Positions 36,979 through 47,893 are shown, numbered from the stretch's first letter. The stretch is 64,000 bases of DNA from Eggerthellaceae bacterium (GCA_030524475.1 JAUNGO010000004.1:10856-74855); one strand, 5' to 3'. Notes: a model not told the origin generated them from the sequence alone. Translations and numbers: made by a program.

Positions 36979-38724
36979 TTATAGAATGACAACGGCATAG
37001 CGGCCGCAGCGGTTGTAAAGCGAGGCAAAGGCACCGTAATCGCGCGTGACCATGCCGGAAAGCGGGTCGCTCACTTGAATACCCCCGTTGTGCCCGTACA
37101 TGACGACGCAATGCTCGTTCGAATACGCGTTGTAGCCATACAGCGACATACCAAGCGGCTGGGGGTTGCTCATGTACATAGTGGTCCAAACCAACACAGG
37201 ATATCCCTGGTCAACGTATTCAAGCAACGTCTCAAACGATGCGCCTGACAGGTTGACCGCGCGTTCTGCCGCACCGTGCTGAACGAGGTAGCGGTTTGCC
37301 GCATCTACAATGGCGGGAGGATATGCCTCCCCAAGCCCCGTCATGGTGTAGGCATTTCCGGCGAAAGCATTCACATAATCCCACGTGGAATGGCTTAAGT
37401 AGTGGTCGTAAATTTCGGTTTTCCCGACGTTGTACCCCATTGCGCGCAAAGCAATAGCCAATGAGACGGATTCACATCCCCATGGAAGCTCGGGGTTTTG
37501 GATCAATTCGGACACATGACCGCAGATGTTCCAATCGACATAGCCTAGCTCGCTGTCCCGCGAAGAACCGTATTGAAGGTGAATCATTTTCCAAATGAAC
37601 TTGTAACCTGCGGTTCCCTTTCCGAACGCATCGTGATTTTGGCTTGCTATGTACCCGATGCTGCGATGAACGACGCCGCCGTAAAGAACGTGTTCGATGC
37701 CTGCTCCGTCTCGCAACTTCATATAGGGCCGCATACTCAAGTTTTGACTGACGGCGTTGTCGGAAAAACCGACGAGCACCCCTGTGTATTTGATCGTCGA
37801 ACTCGTTTCCTTGTAAATAGGATCGGCGACTCCCGCCTTATAGGCGCTGCTCGACATCTGAGTGTTGTCGAGCGTTAGGCTTTGTCCCTTCGATCCAAGC
37901 GTGCTGTCCCATTGAACTGCTGTTCCGTATTCGACCAAGGTGAAGCCTTCGATGCCACTGCCTACCAGTGCGGCTTTGACTGATTTGGGAACCTCGGTAA
38001 CAACGCGCACTCCTGCCTTCCCGATGGTGCGCACCGAGCATCCGGCGTATTTGAGCGCGTTGTCGAGACTCGTAAGCCGTTGGGAGCTGATCGTTTTGCT
38101 TGCGTTGTCGTAGCTCAGCCGCCAAACGTACATCGCTGTGGGGTAGCTTGCGTATGCGGAGGGGTCGCTGGCGTTGTTATACAGGTAGAATGTGGCGAAG
38201 CAAGGTGCGGTGTCGCTTGATGCGGGGGCGGGGATGCTTACCGTCATGCCCTTCGAACTGTTGCTGAGAGGGTATGCAACCCCATCGATGTCGATAAATC
38301 CGTTGCCTTTGCTTGTATCGATTCCTGAGAAGTCGAATGTCACGGTGACGTTTTGGGCTTCGGCAGCGAAGGCGCTTATGGCATCTGGGCTGTTCGCATA
38401 GCCAGTGATGGATGCACTGTCATCCGCTGCGCCACCCTCTACCGAGCTGCTTTCCCCTGTGCCGCCGCTCGCTGGACTGTTCTCTACTGCGCTGCTGTTT
38501 GTATTTTGGCTGCTCGTCAGCTCGGTTGATTCATGCGATGTTTCACGTGAAACATCGCATGAACTAGAGTAGCTGTTTTCGGCGGACTGAGAAGTGTCGG
38601 CCCATGCGCTGATGGGCGCCATGAGGGGTATTGCCAACATGAGATTGGCTGCCAAGAGTGTCGATAATGCACCCTTGGCATGTCGAGAGCCGACGAGAAG
38701 AGAGTGACGGGAAATCGCCTTCAT
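36979..38724 (-). CDS. Secreted C39-like cysteine peptidase
   Basis: A 581-residue exported protein. The signal peptide (1-42) has a long hydrophobic core ending APISAWADTSQ. A Ser-rich region follows; it includes V58-S-R-E-T encoded by an exact parS. The middle (about 100-370) is of unknown fold. The last 180 residues look like a papain-fold C39_2 domain: nucleophile candidate Cys in PWGCESVSLAIALR, the His in SNEHCVVMYGHN and Asp in VSDPLSG. This suggests a peptidoglycan- or protein-cleaving enzyme outside the cell, but the substrate is inferred only. ATG 38724 overlaps the stop of the SH3-like gene by one base, so the two are coupled. Confidence 0.75.
   Translation of the reverse strand: MKAISRHSLLVGSRHAKGALSTLLAANLMLAIPLMAPISAWADTSQSAENSYSSSCDVSRETSHESTELTSSQNTNSSAVENSPASGGTGESSSVEGGAADDSASITGYANSPDAISAFAAEAQNVTVTFDFSGIDTSKGNGFIDIDGVAYPLSNSSKGMTVSIPAPASSDTAPCFATFYLYNNASDPSAYASYPTAMYVWRLSYDNASKTISSQRLTSLDNALKYAGCSVRTIGKAGVRVVTEVPKSVKAALVGSGIEGFTLVEYGTAVQWDSTLGSKGQSLTLDNTQMSSSAYKAGVADPIYKETSSTIKYTGVLVGFSDNAVSQNLSMRPYMKLRDGAGIEHVLYGGVVHRSIGYIASQNHDAFGKGTAGYKFIWKMIHLQYGSSRDSELGYVDWNICGHVSELIQNPELPWGCESVSLAIALRAMGYNVGKTEIYDHYLSHSTWDYVNAFAGNAYTMTGLGEAYPPAIVDAANRYLVQHGAAERAVNLSGASFETLLEYVDQGYPVLVWTTMYMSNPQPLGMSLYGYNAYSNEHCVVMYGHNGGIQVSDPLSGMVTRDYGAFASLYNRCGRYAVVIL
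38539..38554. other. parS site (exact) in 34-bp palindrome, inside gene
   Basis: Exact 16-mer at the centre of a perfect 34-bp palindrome (38530-38563) in the C39-like coding region. Confidence 0.88.
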
Positions 38725-40229
38725 CAGAGTTTTTCCTCCGTCCATCCGCCTATGGCATCCTCAATAACCGTCTCGCTGCTTCCCGTATTGCCGGCGTCAA
38801 CTGAGCCGCTGCCCTCATTGGCGCCTCCGCCTGAAGATGAGCCGTCATAGTAAGAGTATCCGCCGTAATACGAATAGTCATCGTAGCCGTCCGAGTAGGT
38901 AGGTTCTTCAGTCGCTGGTTCCTCGTACGCCTCTGTGCTTACCTGATCCTTCGCCATATAGCCCAAAGTACCTTCGAGGGAAACTACATAGCAGGTGTTG
39001 AGGTCGTCGAGCACAGTCACCGTTTGGTTTAAGTCGAGCGTGGTCGCCTCGCCTAAAAGTGCATAGTTGGGATAAAACCCCGCCCCTGCTGCTGCAAAGC
39101 CCTCCCATGAGGTATACGGTTCTTGAGAGTCGAGGCGAATGAGGTTTGTTGGCACAAAGGCCCACTGATCGTTAACAACGATTTTTGTCATGTCGCTGGG
39201 AATGGATGCCAGTTCTTCCTCCGATGCTTCGGAGAGATCGGCCACAGCAACGGCGTCGTTGCGGGAAAACCATGCCGCATAGGTTGGGATATGATCGGAA
39301 AGAACTATGGCGAGGTTGTCGGCTACGTTGGCGTCGGATGAATTTGCCTCATCTGCATAGGCCATTTGAATAGGGGCGATCAAGGACCCGATCATGCGGG
39401 TAACCTTTATGGTGAATGCAGGCGCGGCGGTTGTCGGCTCGATTGGAAGAGGCAACAACGAACCTGCCTTAGCAGTTGGGAGGCCTGCGGAAAGAAACGC
39501 CGCCGAGGCTACCTCTTCGGTTGTCGGGTCCGTCAGAACGATATCGCCGCCGTCTGACCCTGAGTTGTCGGTGCTGGTGTCAATCGAGCCTCCTGTCCAT
39601 CCATCTGTTTGGGAGGATCCGCCGCCGTTTCCACCCGAATCTTCGTTTCCCGAATACCATCCGTATGACCCGCCGTCATACAAGTAAGCGGAAGAGGAGT
39701 CGTCTGCGGCAGATTCAGAAAAGGAGACGGGCTCGGTGCCGAGCGCATCAAGGGGCATATATCCCTGCGTCCCGTCGGCAAGCTGGACGAAGGCGCATTC
39801 ATCGAAGCTGTCGAGCACGGTGATCTCGTCGTTTTGGTTGACGGAGTGAATACCTTCACCAGAAAAAAGAGCGGAATCGAACAGGGTTGCATCTGTTTGC
39901 GCAAAGCCAGTCCATACGTCGGGCGTGGTCTCGCTCGACAGCCTGACGAAGCGTTTCTCGATATAGAGCTGCGCTGGTTTTGTGTTGCCTGGCGTGAGGA
40001 TGCTCTCGCTGTCGGCTGGTTGATATTCGACGAGATAATAGCTGTCTTTCTCGCCGATCACGTTGACCTGTGCATCGCGGTCGAGCACGACTGAAAGTGC
40101 CGGTACGTTATCCGCCAGTGCCTTTGCAGGAAGGGTACTTGTTTGAACGGGAGGCGCGACGGGCTCTTCGCTCGGCGCGCCGTCTCGGGTGAGCGCGAAA
40201 GCCGCAGCCGCCACAAGGACAGTAACCAC
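38724..40229 (-). CDS. Membrane-anchored SH3-like repeat protein, N-terminus out of frame
   Basis: A 501-residue reading frame from GTG 40229. It contains two related SH3-like repeats: one near 108-168 (GFAQTDATLF...TVLDSFDECAFVQL) and one near 388-440 (GFAAAGAGFYPNYALL...TVLDDLNTCYVVSL), with Gly/Ser/Tyr-rich linkers. Such proteins bind cell-wall material outside. The first residues are half a transmembrane helix with no basic start. A C8 tract on the coding strand (40274-40281) lies upstream: with one extra C, ATG 40303 would read MNTSSHNTPPQRRLSDKRLI and continue into this frame, giving a complete anchor. So this gene is either frameshifted, phase-variable, or a sequencing error. It is coupled to the C39-like gene. 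Confidence 0.7.
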   Translation of the reverse strand: MVTVLVAAAAFALTRDGAPSEEPVAPPVQTSTLPAKALADNVPALSVVLDRDAQVNVIGEKDSYYLVEYQPADSESILTPGNTKPAQLYIEKRFVRLSSETTPDVWTGFAQTDATLFDSALFSGEGIHSVNQNDEITVLDSFDECAFVQLADGTQGYMPLDALGTEPVSFSESAADDSSSAYLYDGGSYGWYSGNEDSGGNGGGSSQTDGWTGGSIDTSTDNSGSDGGDIVLTDPTTEEVASAAFLSAGLPTAKAGSLLPLPIEPTTAAPAFTIKVTRMIGSLIAPIQMAYADEANSSDANVADNLAIVLSDHIPTYAAWFSRNDAVAVADLSEASEEELASIPSDMTKIVVNDQWAFVPTNLIRLDSQEPYTSWEGFAAAGAGFYPNYALLGEATTLDLNQTVTVLDDLNTCYVVSLEGTLGYMAKDQVSTEAYEEPATEEPTYSDGYDDYSYYGGYSYYDGSSSGGGANEGSGSVDAGNTGSSETVIEDAIGGWTEEKL

Positions 40230-40273
40230 GCATATAAGCGCAATGATTAGGCGCTTATCGGATAGGCGCCTTT

Positions 40274-40281
40274 GGGGGGGG
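40274..40281. repeat. Homopolymer G8 (C8 on the coding strand)
   Basis: Eight G on the plus strand. Nine would restore the N-terminus of the SH3-like gene from ATG 40303. Confidence 0.8.
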
Positions 40282-40512
40282 TGTTGTGTGATGAGGTGTT
40301 CATAATAGATTTATTCTATCATAGCGAAGAGACGTTATTAGATATGCAGGGACGCTCGATGCGCAGTAGCACGCCAAGGTGTGGACACTCGTCGGCGTGT
40401 GCGTCGGCGGGGGATTAAGGAAGTCGTACAAGTGGGGTGTAGTCAAATAGGTGGTTATGGTTGTCAGTGGGCACTGAAGCACGGCGCATGAGAGGTGCTT
40501 GTCGAAGCTGAA

Positions 40513-40528
40513 TGTTTCACGTGAAACA
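40513..40528. other. parS site (exact), providing a stop codon
   Basis: Exact 16-mer overlapping the 3' end of the TraX gene. Read as C-F-T-stop, it supplies the TGA at 40519-40517. Confidence 0.85.
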
Positions 40529-41524
40529 AATGACGCGGACAAGCCAGATGACGAAGAGGTGTGCGGGGTAATAGAGGTAGAAGAAGTATTTGAGGGGATA
40601 TCCTCGGCGCCCGCGATAACCCGATAAAAGTATGCCCGCGAGGGTCATTCCGATGAACGCATAACCTGCTTGGCAAACGGCCTCAAAGGGAAAGGACGCT
40701 GCACCTGCCGTCGCGCTCGCAGCACAAGTCGCAAGCGCAGGGAGCCCCGTTGACGCGGCGGGCACCGAAAGAGCCAACGCCAACCCTTGTGTTCTTCGTG
40801 GCTTGAACAGGTAGAACAGCAGCACCAATATCGGGCCGACGACGCCCCAGTCGCAAAGGGAACTCAACGCAACGCCGCCTACCAACATGAAGACGAACGA
40901 CTGGGACGACACAAGCGGTTTTGCGGAAGAAAATGTTTCACGTGAAACATTCTGCGACGCTTCGGGGAAGGTGGAGTCAGGGGAGCAGGTGGGTGCGGGT
41001 GTTGTTGAGCTAGCGGCTATGGCGCTTGCTGTGGTGGCGGTTGCTGCTGCCGTTGTCGCCGGGGGTGTCGACGTGAGCGTAGATGCTGGTGTTGACGCAG
41101 ATGAGGGCGCAGGCGAAGGCGATGGCGAGGGCGATGGAGCGGTGTTGTTTGGGTGATTCTTACCGTAGGGGCTGTTCTCGTACGCCCACAGCAACCCGAG
41201 GCTGATAAGCAGCGTGAACAGCACGTTGCCCGTCGCGCCCCACAAAAGCGAGTAGGGAATTTGCGCGACGCAGGCGAACAGCGCCAATCTGGCTGCATAG
41301 CGTTTGAGATTCGACGTGTGAACAAACCCCTCGGTTAGCAAGAACGCCATAACGGGGAACGTGATGCCGCCGAGCGAGTAGAGGAAAAACAGGATCGTCG
41401 AACCAAACGGACAGCTTGCAATTATTTCTTCGGGAAAAATATGGGCGATATGGTTGCACGTCATGCCGACAATCGCAGCGATCTTCAGCGTAAACGATGG
41501 TATGTCGAAGCGGAAAGCGTGCAA
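40517..41524 (-). CDS. TraX family membrane protein
   Basis: A 335-residue multi-pass protein. The start is TTG 41524 with an upstream AGGAG; the long N-terminal open frame to 41788 is a shadow of the opposite gene. TraX-like signatures: LKIAAIVGMTCNHIAHIF, FVMLVGGVALSSL and LFYLFKPR. Homologues resemble acyltransferase-like membrane enzymes and, in plasmids, TraX acetylates pilin. A Pro/Ser/Thr/Ala-rich cytosolic or outer loop at about 145-195 carries V193-S-R-E-T encoded by parS. The stop codon is inside another parS. It is divergent from the CPBP gene. Target unknown. Confidence 0.78.
   Translation of the reverse strand: MHAFRFDIPSFTLKIAAIVGMTCNHIAHIFPEEIIASCPFGSTILFFLYSLGGITFPVMAFLLTEGFVHTSNLKRYAARLALFACVAQIPYSLLWGATGNVLFTLLISLGLLWAYENSPYGKNHPNNTAPSPSPSPSPAPSSASTPASTLTSTPPATTAAATATTASAIAASSTTPAPTCSPDSTFPEASQNVSRETFSSAKPLVSSQSFVFMLVGGVALSSLCDWGVVGPILVLLFYLFKPRRTQGLALALSVPAASTGLPALATCAASATAGAASFPFEAVCQAGYAFIGMTLAGILLSGYRGRRGYPLKYFFYLYYPAHLFVIWLVRVICFT
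40934..40949. other. parS site (exact), inside TraX gene
   Basis: Exact 16-mer read as V-S-R-E-T in the low-complexity loop. Confidence 0.87.
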
Positions 41525-41584
41525 GATGGGAGCGGCTCCTCGTCGTGCCGTTGTGCAGCGAACGGATTGATTATACTTGACCGC

Positions 41585-42478
41585 ATGAAAATACGCGGTT
41601 GGTACAAAAAACATCCCGTTGCCGTTGTTGTCGGCGTGTTCCTTCTCGCCGACGTGTGCTTGATTGCGTTCGACGGAGAATCGTTGACGGGAAGTTTGCT
41701 GGGCACGGCGCTGGCGGCGTTGGTAACGCTGGTGGCGCTGGCGGCGTTCGTGCCGCAAACGCTCCAGCGGCGGAGGAGTTCGTCGCACCGCGCGCGACTG
41801 CCACAGCCGTTCTCCTGCGCGCTGGTGGTGGCGCTCGTTGTGTTCGCGGGGCTTGTCGGCGGGCTTCTCGACGTGGTGTGCATCGGGAATGTTTCACGTG
41901 AAACACTCCCGGGCCTTTTCGCAAACATCCTCTCAAGTATGATCTCGTGTGATTTTGCGCGCGTGGCGCTGGCGGTGGCTCTCTGCATAGCGACGGCGCT
42001 TTTTGAGGAAGGCTTTTTTCGCGGTTTGCTTGTGCCGTGCGTTGCCGTGCGCACGACGGCCTTGCGTGCGGCGGTCGTAAGTGCGCTTGTTTTCGGGGCG
42101 CTCCATGTTCTGAGCGCCGTGCCCGTCCCTGCGCCCACGCCCACGCCCGAAAGCGCGCTCTCGCTTGATTTCGCCGTTCTTTCTGCGTCTGCCGTTCTCA
42201 AAACTATCCAAGCAACGCTTTTCGGCTTCTGCATGGCGGCGCTCTTTTTGCGCACGGGCAGCATTTGGATGTGCGTTTTTGCCCACGCGGCGTTCGACGC
42301 CCTCTACTTCGCTCCCCATATTGTTATATTAGGTGAACTTCCTATGACCTACCTTTCGGCGAACCCTCTTGATCTTGCCGTGCTTGCTGTCACAATCGTG
42401 CTGTTATTGCTGCCGAGCGGCAAATGCTTGCGTTGGCTGCGCTCCAACGTGGTAACATACACAAGTTTGGATGAGTAA
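41585..42478 (+). CDS. CPBP family intramembrane metalloprotease
   Basis: A 297-residue membrane protein of the CAAX prenyl protease/bacteriocin-processing group. The first motif is FEEGFFRG (E141, E142, R146). The His residues of later motifs are in GALHVLS and FAHAAFDALYF. Six or more hydrophobic segments are seen. Such proteases cut within the membrane; substrate unknown. ATG 41585 follows an AT-rich divergent promoter shared with the TraX gene. An exact parS encodes V103-S-R-E-T in a loop between helices. Confidence 0.82.
   Translation: MKIRGWYKKHPVAVVVGVFLLADVCLIAFDGESLTGSLLGTALAALVTLVALAAFVPQTLQRRRSSSHRARLPQPFSCALVVALVVFAGLVGGLLDVVCIGNVSRETLPGLFANILSSMISCDFARVALAVALCIATALFEEGFFRGLLVPCVAVRTTALRAAVVSALVFGALHVLSAVPVPAPTPTPESALSLDFAVLSASAVLKTIQATLFGFCMAALFLRTGSIWMCVFAHAAFDALYFAPHIVILGELPMTYLSANPLDLAVLAVTIVLLLLPSGKCLRWLRSNVVTYTSLDE
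41890..41905. other. parS site (exact), inside CPBP gene
   Basis: Exact 16-mer, read as V-S-R-E-T. Confidence 0.87.
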
Positions 42479-42617
42479 TCGCCCGCGCGCGAATGCGGTC
42501 ACGCAACTGCACGGTCGCGAGTCAGCATGATCGCAGGCACGCGAGCGCCCGCGCACCCGCGCGGTCGCGCGGTCGGCTTCATCCATCGGCAAGAGAAGAA
42601 CCGAAAGAAGAACCTTA

Positions 42618-44435
<1,818 letters not shown>

Positions 44436-44486
44436 TCGGTAGTTCCGTCTGCCCTGACGGGGCAGCCGCCACGGCTCGGTTTGGTT

Positions 44487-44512
44487 CCGCCCGTTGCTGA
44501 CGCAACGGGCGG
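44487..44512. terminator. GC hairpin after typA
   Basis: Perfect 11-bp stem CCGCCCGTTGC with its complement around TGAC. No U run, so the role as terminator is uncertain. Confidence 0.4.
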
Positions 44513-44550
44513 ACACGTCGACGCTGCGCGGAGTTGGGGGCGCCCAGACT

Positions 44551-44607
44551 AGCCCCTTGTTTGACCCGCTGCGTTGGCCTCAGCCAACTTGAGGTCAAGG
44601 CGGGGCT
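44551..44607. other. Structured 57-nt imperfect hairpin
   Basis: Outer AGCCCC pairs with GGGGCT, then TTGACC-type pairing with GGTCAA, and an inner TTGGC-CTCA-GCCAA hairpin. Possible RNA structure or processing site. Confidence 0.4.
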
Positions 44608-44949
44608 ATTCCGGGCACCGCAACCCCGCTCGCTGACGCTACGAAAGACCTGCGAGTAAGTGCGTAATTTCTCGCTGACTTTACGGCGGAATGCGATGCT
44701 TTAGGCTACGCTGCGTTCACCCGCTTTGCGTTCGCGTGCCTTCCGCCTTCCTTTTCTTCCCCTTCCCCTTCCTCATTCCCACCTTTCTCCGTCTATCTGC
44801 GCGGCGCGTGTGAAACGAAAGTGGTCATATTGTGCGTGCTAGTTTACAAAATTGTTCGTATGGGAAAATACATGCCGAATAATTCATGGTTTGGGCAAAA
44901 ACCGCAGATCAGGGCTTTTTTGCGCGCCATGTTCCTGAGGAAGGCAAGT

Positions 44950-46245
44950 ATGAAAAAGATTGCTTTTGCGAAAAGCGTTTTCACGGCGAGCTTGGCGGCG
45001 GCGTGCGCGTGGGGCCTTGCGGGCTGCGCGGCGGGATCGGGCAGCACGGGCGAGACGAGCTACACGGGCGGCGTGGCGGCCACCGTCAACGGCGTTGAGA
45101 TCGCCGAGGACGACGTAACGGCGATGATCGAGTCGCAGCGCGCGCAGGCTTCGCTTGACGACGAGGACTCGTGGGGCAGCTACTTGGCGCAAATCGGCTC
45201 GACGCCTTCCAGCATTCGCGAGCAGTTCATCGACGGCTTCATCAGCCAGGAAATCGTGCGCCAGTTCGCCAGCGAATGCGACGTGAACGTCGAGGACTCC
45301 GAGGTTGACAGCTACGTTGAGAAGATGAAGTCGAACTACAGTTCCGACGAGGACTGGCAATCGGCGCTTTCGCAAAGCGGTCTGACCGAGGACGAATACC
45401 GCGAGAACATCAAGTTCTCCCTGCAATATCAGGGCTTGGAGGACCACTTCACCACCGAGGAACCTTCGGCGGAGAGCATGCTCACTTACGCCAAGATGTA
45501 CTCGTCGTCGTATGACGGGGCGAAGAAGTCGTCGCACATTCTGTTCGACGCGAGCGATGAGGCTACGGCCCAGTCGGTGCTCGACCAGATCAACGCGGGT
45601 ACGCTCGATTTTGCCGACGCGGCGGCGCAATATTCCAAGGACAGCTCGGCGTCTGACGGCGGCAACGTGGGTTGGGACAAGCTGACCACGTTCGTCGATG
45701 AGTACCAAGACGCGCTCGACGCTCTTGAAGTTGGCCAGGTGAGCGGCTTGGTGACCAGCGACTACGGCATTCACATCATCAAGTGCACCGCCGAGTTCAC
45801 GGCGCCGGAGGAACTGACGGACGTGAATCAGCTGCCCGAGGAATTCGTTGAGCGCATCAAGTCGATGGCGGCGAGCGCCGAGAGCAGCCAGGCGATATCC
45901 GACTGGATTGACGAGAAGCGCGAGGCGTCCGACGTCGTGATCAACGATATGCCCGAGAACGTGCCCTACAACGTCGACATGAGCAAGTACGAGACGGCTG
46001 ACGAAAGCAGCGACGCGGCAACGGCCGACGACGCGGCGAGCGAGCAGACCGACGCAAATGACGCCGACGCCACGGCTGAGAACGCCGACGCGGACGCGAG
46101 CGAGAGCAGCTCGGACGCAAATGCTGCCGACGCCGCTGGTTCTGACGCATCCGCCGACGGTGCGAGCGATGCCGACGCGGATGCGTCTGCGGATGCGAGT
46201 TCCGGCGGCAGCACCGCAAGCGCGCAGCCTGCTGAAGCGGCCTAG
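44950..46245 (+). CDS. PrsA/SurA-like lipoprotein peptidyl-prolyl isomerase
   Basis: A 431-residue exported foldase. ATG 44950 follows AGGAAGGCAAGT; the open frame from 44821 is longer but lacks a signal. The signal peptide ends in the lipobox LAGC. A SurA-N-like helical part (60-180, VNGVEIAEDDVTAMIESQRAQ) precedes a parvulin domain near 195-285 with SHILFDASDE, DFADAAAQYSKDSSASDGGNVGW and IHIIKCTAE. The tail (about 350-431) is an Asp/Ala/Ser-rich low-complexity region. It likely folds secreted proteins at the membrane outer face. A lone gene; the ABC ATPase follows. Confidence 0.88.
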   Translation: MKKIAFAKSVFTASLAAACAWGLAGCAAGSGSTGETSYTGGVAATVNGVEIAEDDVTAMIESQRAQASLDDEDSWGSYLAQIGSTPSSIREQFIDGFISQEIVRQFASECDVNVEDSEVDSYVEKMKSNYSSDEDWQSALSQSGLTEDEYRENIKFSLQYQGLEDHFTTEEPSAESMLTYAKMYSSSYDGAKKSSHILFDASDEATAQSVLDQINAGTLDFADAAAQYSKDSSASDGGNVGWDKLTTFVDEYQDALDALEVGQVSGLVTSDYGIHIIKCTAEFTAPEELTDVNQLPEEFVERIKSMAASAESSQAISDWIDEKREASDVVINDMPENVPYNVDMSKYETADESSDAATADDAASEQTDANDADATAENADADASESSSDANAADAAGSDASADGASDADADASADASSGGSTASAQPAEAA

Positions 46246-46442
46246 CGCATCGACGCTGGGCGCGTGTGGGTGCGGACGAACGGCTCGCGTGTTGGTCGTA
46301 CGCGCGGCGCGTTGTTTGACGTTCGCGTCGTCACGTAGGTGCGAGCACACGCCGATGTGCGCACGCGTTCCGCATGTGTTGACATATCGTTGAGAGAGAG
46401 CGCTGGAAACTCCGGCGCTCTTTGCCGTAGAAGGAGAAATAA

Positions 46443-47255
46443 ATGAAAACCGCTTCGACCGAGGGCGCCAGCGCCCCCTTCATCGAGTTGCGCGACGCAG
46501 TGGTTCGCCGCGCGGGGCGCGACATTCTGTCGGTTGACAGGCTCGTTTTGCGCGAAGGGGAGTCGATGGCGCTCCTTGGTCCCAACGGCTCGGGCAAGTC
46601 GACGCTCGTGAGCTTGATCACGCGCGAAGCGTTTCCGTTGCACCGCGACGAGCCCCCCGTTCTCTTTCGCGGCAAGGAACGCGCGACGCTTGAAGAGGTG
46701 CGCGCGTGCCTTGGCATCGTGTCGTCGACCATGCAGAGCCAAATTACCGTCCATCTTCCTGCGGTTGAGGTGGTCGTCGGCGGGCTTTTCGGCGCGCTGG
46801 GCGTTCCGAAGCGCTTCAAAGTGACGCCTGAGCAGCACCAACGCGCATTCGACGTCATGGAAGAGCTTGGCATTGGGAATCTGGCCGACCGCGACATCAT
46901 GACGCTTTCGACGGGCCAGGCGCGACGCGTGCTGGTTGCGCGGGCGCTCGTGCACAACCCCGACGTTCTCGTGTTCGACGAGCCGTGCACGGGGCTCGAT
47001 CCCGAGGGCATGTACTACGTGCGGCGAACCATGCGCGCGCTGGCACAAAGCGGGCGAGCCATTGTGCTGGTCACACATTATCCCGAGGACATTATTCCCG
47101 AAATCGATCGCCTGGTGCTCATTAAGGAGGGGCGCGTGTTCGACGACGGAACGAAGCGCGCCATGCTCACGGGCGAGCGCATGAGCGCGCTGTTCGACGT
47201 GCCGCTCGAGGTGGCGGAGTCGGACGGCTACTACACGCTGATGGGCCGGTACTGA
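46443..47255 (+). CDS. ABC transporter ATP-binding protein (ModF/YlmA-like)
   Basis: A 270-residue ATPase: Walker A LLGPNGSGKSTLVSL, signature LSTGQARRVLVARAL, Walker B VLVFDEPCTGLD and the switch His in VLVTHYPEDI. No permease or binding protein lies nearby. Similar lone ATPases (YlmA, ModF) have repair- or transport-related roles, unclear here. ATG 46443 follows AGAAGGAGAAATAA. The function is not certain. Confidence 0.85.
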   Translation: MKTASTEGASAPFIELRDAVVRRAGRDILSVDRLVLREGESMALLGPNGSGKSTLVSLITREAFPLHRDEPPVLFRGKERATLEEVRACLGIVSSTMQSQITVHLPAVEVVVGGLFGALGVPKRFKVTPEQHQRAFDVMEELGIGNLADRDIMTLSTGQARRVLVARALVHNPDVLVFDEPCTGLDPEGMYYVRRTMRALAQSGRAIVLVTHYPEDIIPEIDRLVLIKEGRVFDDGTKRAMLTGERMSALFDVPLEVAESDGYYTLMGRY

Positions 47256-47417
47256 GAGGCGCGACCGAGAAGGGCGTCGCTTGCGTTGCTTGCAGAAAGG
47301 GCGCGAAAGGGGCGCGGAAGGGGCATGCCCGTGGGAACGGAAGGCGTGTGCGCTGCGGGGAAGCGGCACGCGCCGCGTTCGCGCGACGCACAACGCGCGC
47401 GGTTCGCAAATTCCCCC

Positions 47418-47446
47418 TTGTTCGCGTTTGGCGGCTGCGCTACAAT
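47418..47446 (+). promoter_or_regulatory. Promoter for tRNA-Ser(GGA)
   Basis: TTGTTC (47418-47423), 17-bp spacer, TACAAT (47441-47446), 48 bp upstream of the tRNA. Confidence 0.6.
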
Positions 47447-47493
47447 ACATAGCTGCTGCATTTGGCTGTTACGCCGTGCAGCGGTAGGTACGC

Positions 47494-47585
47494 GGAGAGA
47501 TGTCCGAGCTGGCCGAAGGAGCACGATTGGAAATCGTGTATGCGCCAAAAGCGTATCCGGGGTTCGAATCCCCGTCTCTCCGCCA
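47494..47585 (+). tRNA. tRNA-Ser (GGA)
   Basis: Begins GGAGAGATGTCCGAGC, long variable arm, anticodon GGA, T-loop GGTTCGAATCC, CCA encoded. Confidence 0.95.
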
Positions 47586-47607
47586 TTTGAAAACAGAAGC
47601 GCGCGAA

Positions 47608-47623
47608 TGTTTCACGTGAAACA
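47608..47623. other. parS site (exact)
   Basis: Exact 16-mer in an imperfect hairpin 22 bp after tRNA-Ser(GGA), with GAAGCG and its complement at the ends. Confidence 0.85.
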
Positions 47624-47759
47624 TTTTCGCTTCTTTCATAGGTGAAGGCTCGCGCGAAGCAGCAGAAGAAGCGGCGGCGGAAACGGAATCTGCCGAACGC
47701 TTCGAAAGCTGGCGAAGCGCGACAGGTGCTTGAGAAAACCCAAGCGCCGCACCCCATGC

Positions 47760-47852
47760 GGAGGGGTGGCAGAGTGGTTGAATGCGGCGGTCTCGAAAAC
47801 CGTTTTACGCGTAACCCGCGTAACGAGGGTTCGAATCCCTCCTCCTCCGCCA
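47760..47852 (+). tRNA. tRNA-Ser (CGA)
   Basis: Begins GGAGGGGTGGCAGAGTGG, anticodon CGA in loop CTCGAAA, long variable arm, CCA encoded. Its 3' end is duplicated at 48026. Confidence 0.94.
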
Positions 47853-47855
47853 TTT
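47833..47855 (+). repeat. 23-bp direct repeat, copy 1 (tRNA-Ser 3' end)
   Basis: Covers the T-arm and acceptor end of tRNA-Ser(CGA). An identical copy is at 48026-48048; the terminator that follows is also duplicated. Confidence 0.85.
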
Positions 47856-47863
47856 TGATTGGT

Positions 47864-47893
47864 AAACTCCCTGCACAGGGAGTTTTTCTTTTT
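47864..47893 (+). terminator. Terminator after tRNA-Ser(CGA)
   Basis: AAACTCCCTG-CA-CAGGGAGTTT followed by TTCTTTTT. Confidence 0.85.

Larger units (their letters stand above)
44436..44949. other. Intergenic region after typA (514 bp)
   Basis: Contains two clear RNA-hairpin candidates (44487-44512 and 44551-44607) and further GC-rich sequence to about 44820; no gene is supported. 44821-44949 probably holds the promoter and leader of the next gene. Confidence 0.55.

Noticed and set aside
41525-41788. N-terminal extension of the TraX gene
   Set aside because: Overlaps the divergent CPBP gene and its promoter; Arg/Gln-rich shadow.
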